From: Bradyrhizobium sp. BTAi1
GTDB taxonomy: Bacteria > Pseudomonadota > Alphaproteobacteria > Rhizobiales > Xanthobacteraceae
Length of the DNA stretch: 64,000 nt
Assembly (NCBI RefSeq): GCF_000015165.1
Contig: NC_009485.1
Coordinates: 1,178,001-1,242,000, forward strand
Reading direction: 5' to 3'
Made by a program: the position numbers and the translations under genes. The notes below the pieces were generated by a model. It was not told where the DNA came from and searched no databases. It was given only the letters and a program-made list of their open reading frames with translations. This document shows positions 59,823 through 64,000 of this stretch, piece by piece. Each line of letters begins with the position of its first letter. Positions within the stretch are counted from its first letter, which is position 1.

Positions 59823-60716
59823 TCAGTAGCGCTTCTCGGACAGGATCCGCGCGGCATGCTGCAGCCGCCCGACCGAGCGCTCGGTGTCGGTCAGGGCGCA
59901 GCAGCTGACCAGCGTGTCGATGATCGCGAGCTGCGCGACGCGGCTGCTCATCGCCTCCGGCCGGTAGCGGGTCTCGTTCGCGACCGTATAAAGCAGCACC
60001 TCGCAATGCGCCGCGAGCGGCGACTTGCCGAGCCGGGTGATGCCGATGGTCCGAGCGCCGGCGGCCTGCGCCAGCCGCGTCGCCAGCACGGTCTCGACCG
60101 TGCTGCCGGAATGCGACACGGTGACCGTCGCGACACCGGGCCCGGTCATCCCGGCGCTGACCGCCTGCACATGGGAATCGACGATGGCATTGGCCGCGAG
60201 CCCGAGCTGCAGCAGCCGATAGGACAGGTCCTGCGCGATCGGCGCCGAGCTGCCGATGCCATAGATCTCGATCCGCTGCGCCTCGCGCAGCAGCCTGGTC
60301 GCCTCCGCCAGCGCCTCCATCGACAGCAGGCGGCGCGTCTCCTGCAGCGAGGCGGCATGGGCGGCGAAGATGTGGTCCGTCACCGTCGCCGGATCGTCGC
60401 CCCGATGCAGGTCTTCCTGGATCAGGCGGACCGGCTCGATCAGGTCACGCGCCAGCATGATCTTGAGCTCCTGGAAGCCGCGCACCCCGACGCGGCGGCA
60501 GAACGAGACGATCGTGCCCTCGCTGACATCGCAGGCTTCGGCGACCTCGGTGATCGACTTGTGGACGAACGGCTCGGGTTGCGCGGCGATCAGCTCGGCG
60601 ATCTGCCTCGCCTTCGGCGGCAGCTCGGGCAGCAACTCGCGGATGCGCGACAGGATGCCGTTCACCGATGGTGCTGAATTGAATGTCGACCCCACCATTC
60701 TCGCCTCGCTCTCCAT
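59823..60716 (-). CDS. MurR/RpiR-family regulator with SIS domain
   Basis: A 297-residue regulator. The N-terminal HTH_6 domain (LPPKARQIAELIAAQPEPFV, VAEACDVSEGTIVSFCRRVG) is followed by a sugar-isomerase SIS domain (IEIYGIGSSAPIAQDLSYRL, TVSHSGSTVETVLATRLA), which binds phosphosugars. Two starts are possible: 60716 (MESEAR) or 60698 (MVGST), the latter with GAGG nearer. It is divergent from the phospholipase C gene with an AT-rich 174-bp gap and may regulate it, though RpiR proteins more often control sugar genes. Confidence 0.88.
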   Translation of the reverse strand: MESEARMVGSTFNSAPSVNGILSRIRELLPELPPKARQIAELIAAQPEPFVHKSITEVAEACDVSEGTIVSFCRRVGVRGFQELKIMLARDLIEPVRLIQEDLHRGDDPATVTDHIFAAHAASLQETRRLLSMEALAEATRLLREAQRIEIYGIGSSAPIAQDLSYRLLQLGLAANAIVDSHVQAVSAGMTGPGVATVTVSHSGSTVETVLATRLAQAAGARTIGITRLGKSPLAAHCEVLLYTVANETRYRPEAMSSRVAQLAIIDTLVSCCALTDTERSVGRLQHAARILSEKRY

Positions 60717-60890
60717 GCCACCATTGTTCTATCGGAGACTGAGAAAATCTCATCCAGAATCATTTTCTAAATAAATTTTTCACAGCAACGTCAAGTCACA
60801 CTGCTACACCTCGGCTGTTCTCGAACGGAGGGCGGTCATTCCCGTCGTCCAGAATCCGTTGTCCCAGGGATTTCATAGGGCCGAAACGAC
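60717..60890. promoter_or_regulatory. AT-rich divergent promoter region, RpiR regulator / phospholipase C
   Basis: The 174 bases between the divergent starts include an AT-rich run (ATTTTCTAAATAAATTTTTC, near 60760-60781), rare in this chromosome and likely to hold promoter elements for one or both genes. No regulator dyad was clear by eye. Confidence 0.4.
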
Positions 60891-63239
60891 ATGACAACAC
60901 GTCGCGATTTTCTCGCAGGCGCCACGGCGGCGGCTGCCTTCGCCAGTATCCGTCAGGCATTGGCCATTCCGGCGCGGCGCCGGACCGGCACCATCCAGGA
61001 TGTCAAGCATGTGGTGATCCTGATGCAGGAGAACCGCTCCTTCGACCACTATTTCGGCACGCTGCGCGGTGTGCGCGGCTTTGGTGATCGTTTCCCGATT
61101 CCGCTCGAGAGCGGCAAGCCGGTGTGGTTCCAGTCCGACGGCACCCGCGAGATTCCGCCCTATCACCGCGACTCCGCCACCTCCAACGCGCTGGTCGGCT
61201 ACGGCACGCCGCATTCCTTCGGCGACAGCCAGGCCGCCTGGAACCAGGGCAAGATGGGCTATTGGGCGAAGTACAAGACGCCCTATGCGATGGGCTATTT
61301 CGGCCGCGACGACATTCCGTTCCAGTTCGCGCTCGCCGAGGCGTTCACGATCTGCGACGCCTATCACGCCTCGATCACCACCGGCACCGACCCGAACCGC
61401 ATCGTGTTCTGGTCCGGCTCCAACTTCAACCCGGCGCTGCGCGCTCAGGGCATCAACTGCACCACGAACGACGCCGAGCCCAACAATCTGCGTTGCTGGC
61501 CGAATCCGCATAATTGGGTGGCCGGCCAGCCGCAGCCGCAGGCTACTTACAAATATGTCGGCAGCGACTTCAACTGGGACACGCTGCCGGATCTCTTGAA
61601 CAAGGCCGGCGTCCGCTGGCACATCTATCAGGACATGAACGACAACTGGACCGGCGCGATGCATGGCTGCCTCGCCTTCTCCAGTTTCCGCCACGCCCAG
61701 CCCGGCGATCCGAACTACGTGCACGGCCTGACCGGCGGTCCGGACTATCTCGATCGCCTCAAGGCCGACGTGATGGCCGGCACCCTGCCGCAAGTGTCGT
61801 GGATCCTGCCGACCCAGGCCAATTCCGAGCATCCCGGCGGCGGCAGCCCGACCCGTGCCGGCAATTTCACCGACCAGGTGCTGGAAGCGCTGACGGCCAA
61901 TCCCGAGGTCTGGAGCCAGACCGTCTTCTTCCTCACCTTCGACGAGAATGACGGCTTCTTCGATCATCTGCCGGCGCCGGCGGTGCCGTCCTACGACGCG
62001 AGCGGCAAGCTGATGGGCAAGGCGACCTTGCCGCTCGACGGCGAGTATTTCTCCAACACCGTCGGCAACGTCCTGACGGCGGCGGATACGATCAGCGGCA
62101 ACATCCGGCCCTGGGGCCTGTCGGCGCGCGTGCCGATGTATGTGGTGTCGCCGTGGAGCAAGGGCGGCTGGGTCAACTCGCAGGTGTTCGACCACACCTC
62201 GGTCGGCCGCTTCCTGGAGAAGCGCTTCGGCATCAAGGTCGAGGCCATCAGCCCGTGGCATCGCGCCGTGTCCGGCGATCTCACCTCGGCGTTCGACTTC
62301 GCCAGCCCCAACGATCCGTGCTTCCCGGAACTGCCCGACCAGAGCAATTGGCAGGAGTCGGACGCGCATCAGAAGACCTTGCCGGCGCCGGTCGCGCCCG
62401 CCACGCCGCAGCCGCTGTTCCAGGAAACCGGCGTGCGCTATTCGCGCCCGCTGCCCTACATCCTGCACGCCACGTCGAAGGTCGATCCGGCCGGCGGCAA
62501 GGTGAAGCTCTTGTTCGCCAACACCGGCTTCGCCGGAGCGGTGTTCCACGTCTACGACAAGCTGCATCTCGACCTCATTCCGCGGCGCTACACGGTCGAG
62601 GCCGGCAAGATGCTCGACGACGAATGGAGCGTCGGCAATGATGGGCTGTATGATCTCTGGGTGCTCGGCCCGAACGGCTTCCACCGTCATTTCAAGGGCG
62701 ACCTCGGCAAGGTGAAGCAGGCGCACGCCGCCAATCCCGAGATCTTCGTCGGCTACAACGTCCATGATGGCGGCCTGCACATGCAACTGCGCAACGACGG
62801 CCATGGTCACCTGCACTTCACGGTGCAGTCCAACGAGATCTACGGGCCGCTGCGCGCGGTCACCGCTGCAATCTCGGCTGCGCTGGAGCCGCAATGCCCC
62901 GGCTTCGGTCCGCAGCCCGGCTTCCATCCGGTGGGCTTCGGCGCGGTGCCCGGCTTCCGTCCGGCTCCCGACTTCGATGCGCCGGGCTTCGGCTTCGGTG
63001 CGCCGAGCTTCTTCCCCGGACCCAGCCATGGCGGTGCCGCCACGGAGTGGGAGCTCAAAGTGTCCGGGCCGGGGCGCCCGAAGGAGCTGTACTGGCATCT
63101 GCGCAAGTCGGGACTGTGGTACGATTTCGTCGTCACCAGCGACAGCGACGACAGCTTCTATCGCCGCGTCGCAGGCCACGTCGAGACCGGCCGGCCGTCG
63201 TTCAGCGACCCCGGCATGGCGCTGGATGATTGCTTCTGA
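60891..63239 (+). CDS. Tat-exported non-hemolytic phospholipase C
   Basis: A 782-residue phosphoesterase-family phospholipase C. The start MTTRRDFLAGATAAAAFASI is a twin-arginine signal. The catalytic domain shows VKHVVILMQENRSFDHYFGTLRG (metal site), HASITTGTDPNR, QVSWILPTQANSEHP and FFLTFDENDGFFDHLPAP. The C-terminal DUF756 repeats follow (from about 510), and between them sits a PGF/PGFG-rich insert (62895-63030) not expected in the family. It cleaves phosphocholine from lipids, useful in membrane remodelling or phosphate supply. A terminator follows. Confidence 0.92.
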   Translation: MTTRRDFLAGATAAAAFASIRQALAIPARRRTGTIQDVKHVVILMQENRSFDHYFGTLRGVRGFGDRFPIPLESGKPVWFQSDGTREIPPYHRDSATSNALVGYGTPHSFGDSQAAWNQGKMGYWAKYKTPYAMGYFGRDDIPFQFALAEAFTICDAYHASITTGTDPNRIVFWSGSNFNPALRAQGINCTTNDAEPNNLRCWPNPHNWVAGQPQPQATYKYVGSDFNWDTLPDLLNKAGVRWHIYQDMNDNWTGAMHGCLAFSSFRHAQPGDPNYVHGLTGGPDYLDRLKADVMAGTLPQVSWILPTQANSEHPGGGSPTRAGNFTDQVLEALTANPEVWSQTVFFLTFDENDGFFDHLPAPAVPSYDASGKLMGKATLPLDGEYFSNTVGNVLTAADTISGNIRPWGLSARVPMYVVSPWSKGGWVNSQVFDHTSVGRFLEKRFGIKVEAISPWHRAVSGDLTSAFDFASPNDPCFPELPDQSNWQESDAHQKTLPAPVAPATPQPLFQETGVRYSRPLPYILHATSKVDPAGGKVKLLFANTGFAGAVFHVYDKLHLDLIPRRYTVEAGKMLDDEWSVGNDGLYDLWVLGPNGFHRHFKGDLGKVKQAHAANPEIFVGYNVHDGGLHMQLRNDGHGHLHFTVQSNEIYGPLRAVTAAISAALEPQCPGFGPQPGFHPVGFGAVPGFRPAPDFDAPGFGFGAPSFFPGPSHGGAATEWELKVSGPGRPKELYWHLRKSGLWYDFVVTSDSDDSFYRRVAGHVETGRPSFSDPGMALDDCF

Positions 63240-63262
63240 CAAGCACATCCTAGGCCGTTGGG

Positions 63263-63286
63263 AAGGGCGCCTGCGGGCGCCCTTTT
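63263..63286 (+). terminator. Rho-independent terminator of the phospholipase C gene
   Basis: AAGGGCGCC-TGCG-GGCGCCCTT forms a perfect 9-base stem with a 4-base loop, followed by TTC, 24 bases after the stop. Read on the minus strand the arm ends in AA runs as well, so it could also serve the convergent phosphoesterase gene. Confidence 0.75.
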
Positions 63287-63294
63287 CATGTGTC

Positions 63295-63759
63295 TCAGCC
63301 GCTGCCGAGGTCGTGAATGACGGGTGACAGGCCGCCCGCGGAGACCTCCAGGATCGCCAGCGTGATCGGCAGCTTGAAGCGGCGCGGTCCGGCGCTGCCC
63401 GGATTCAGATAGAGCACGCCGTCGCGTGTCTCGACCCGCGCGCGATGCGAATGGCCGGAGATGACGACATCGATGCCCGACGTTGCGGGATCGATCTCAA
63501 GGTCATGGACGTCGTGCACGACGTGGAAGGAGCGGCCTTCCAGCTGCACCGTCCGGGTCTCAGGATACGCCTTTGCCCAGTCCGACGTGTCGATGTTGCC
63601 GCGGATCGCGGTGACCGGTGCGATCCGGCCAAGCCGCGCGATCAGCTCCGCGCGGCCGATATCGCCAGCGTGAATGATGTGGGCGACACCGGCCAGACGC
63701 TGCTCCGCCTCTGGCCGCAACAGACCGTGAGTGTCGGAGATGATCCCGATCGTCCGCAT
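63295..63759 (-). CDS. YfcE/MJ0936-family metallophosphoesterase
   Basis: A 154-residue calcineurin-like phosphodiesterase. Metal-binding motifs: SDTHG, HAGDIG, IRGNID, HDVHD and SGHSHRA with NPGSAG. Length fits the single-domain YfcE/Vps29-like family, which cleaves phosphodiester bonds in vitro with unknown natural substrates. It is cytoplasmic, and convergent with the phospholipase gene across the shared terminator. Confidence 0.9.
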   Translation of the reverse strand: MRTIGIISDTHGLLRPEAEQRLAGVAHIIHAGDIGRAELIARLGRIAPVTAIRGNIDTSDWAKAYPETRTVQLEGRSFHVVHDVHDLEIDPATSGIDVVISGHSHRARVETRDGVLYLNPGSAGPRRFKLPITLAILEVSAGGLSPVIHDLGSG

Positions 63760-63786
63760 GATCTCTCGCCGCCATTACCGGCCGCA

Positions 63787-64000
63787 TCACGCGATCGCGG
63801 TGATCTCGATCGTCTGGCCGGACATTTCGACGACGTCGCCGACCGACTTGCCCATCAACAGCCGCGCCACCGGCGAAACATAGGAAATCATGCCGCGCTT
63901 CGGATCGGCCTCGTCCTCGCCGACGATACGATAGGTTTGCACGCGGCCGTCGCCACGCTCGAACGTCACGGTGCTGCCGAACGCGATCGTCTCGGTCGAG
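63787..64000 (-). CDS. GreA/GreB-family transcription elongation factor (partial)
   Basis: The C-terminal about 71 residues of the gene are inside the window; the rest lies beyond base 64000. STVTFERGDGRVQTYRIVGE, RGMISYVSPVARLLMGKSVGDVVEM and QTIEITAIA form the FKBP-like C-terminal domain of Gre factors, which help stalled RNA polymerase cleave backtracked RNA. The segment could equally belong to the related Rnk-type proteins; the N-terminal coiled coil, which would decide, is not visible. Confidence 0.8.
   Translation of the reverse strand, partial: STETIAFGSTVTFERGDGRVQTYRIVGEDEADPKRGMISYVSPVARLLMGKSVGDVVEMSGQTIEITAIA

Noticed and set aside
57601..60006. An 801-codon minus-strand open frame opposite the TIGR02302 gene
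   Set aside because: Leu/Ala-rich shadow of a GC-rich Gln/Gly gene; no start context and no domain.
60873..63248. A 791-codon open frame on the minus strand opposite the phospholipase C gene
   Set aside because: It mirrors a clear Tat-exported enzyme. The composition (Arg/Ala/Gly/His-rich, no domains) is that of a high-GC antisense frame.
1..64000. CRISPR arrays, tRNA or rRNA genes, origins
   Set aside because: No regularly spaced repeats, cloverleaf-like sequences with CCA-type ends, rRNA cores or DnaA-box clusters were found by reading both strands.

Overview
The window looks like chromosomal DNA of a Bradyrhizobium-type alphaproteobacterium (order Hyphomicrobiales). The support is high GC with G/C-ending codons, many Tat signals, a tlpA / argH / lptM / lysA neighbourhood, an etfB-etfA-3-hydroxyacyl-CoA dehydrogenase run, a DUF4175/TIGR02302 envelope protein, and dispersed inverted repeats of the kind common in this group. 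I saw no rRNA, tRNA, CRISPR array, transposase or integrase.

Layout. 1-8.1 kb, mostly minus strand: a truncated esterase, an HtrA-like protein that has lost its catalytic triad, a four-gene overlapping cassette of a Tat-exported FAD oxidase with three unknown proteins, an AMP-forming acyl-CoA ligase and a FeaR-like AraC regulator. 8.4-14.6 kb: a copper amine oxidase divergent from that regulator, an orphan Flp pilin, a winged-helix/TPR regulator, an epoxide-hydrolase-like protein and a GNAT. 14.9-18.0 kb: two tandem paralogous polytopic membrane proteins that I cannot assign. 18.0-21.2 kb: RtcB2 RNA ligase and PrfH release factor overlapping by 4 bp, followed by a short Hsp70. 21.7-25.0 kb: an MgtC/DUF4010 membrane protein and a GGDEF-EAL protein. 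25.4-28.2 kb: a RutA-like monooxygenase, a NicF/carbamoylsarcosine-amidase-like hydrolase and an isocitrate-lyase-family enzyme behind a good sigma-54 promoter match, probably a nitrogen-scavenging pathway. 28.3-43.7 kb: mostly core genes (HNH nuclease, AlkA-type glycosylase, gluQ, hybrid kinase, BrkB, cobalamin adenosyltransferase, ETF, tlpA, argH, lptM, lysA).

43.7-57.1 kb looks like inserted DNA between lysA and the TIGR02302 gene. The last 501 bp of lysA recurs, diverged but colinear, at 48717-49217. Between the copies lie a decayed toxin/antitoxin remnant, an antidote gene with a damaged start, argC, an SDR, an MDR and a LysR regulator. Beyond the second copy is a visibly AT-richer five-gene operon (55888 to 49382, minus strand): a ribbon-helix-helix regulator, a C5-cytosine methyltransferase, a 971-residue protein with two GHKL ATPase modules (an N-terminal MORC/Hsp90-like one and a C-terminal histidine-kinase-like one), a 603-residue protein with an intact receiver domain, and a Vsr endonuclease. 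The last four overlap by 4-8 bp. This is the strongest candidate for an uncharacterised system: restriction-modification-type components wired to a two-component phosphorelay.

57.1-64 kb returns to core-like genes: the TIGR02302 protein with a collagen-like segment, a MurR/RpiR regulator, a Tat-exported phospholipase C, a YfcE-type phosphoesterase and a truncated Gre-factor gene.
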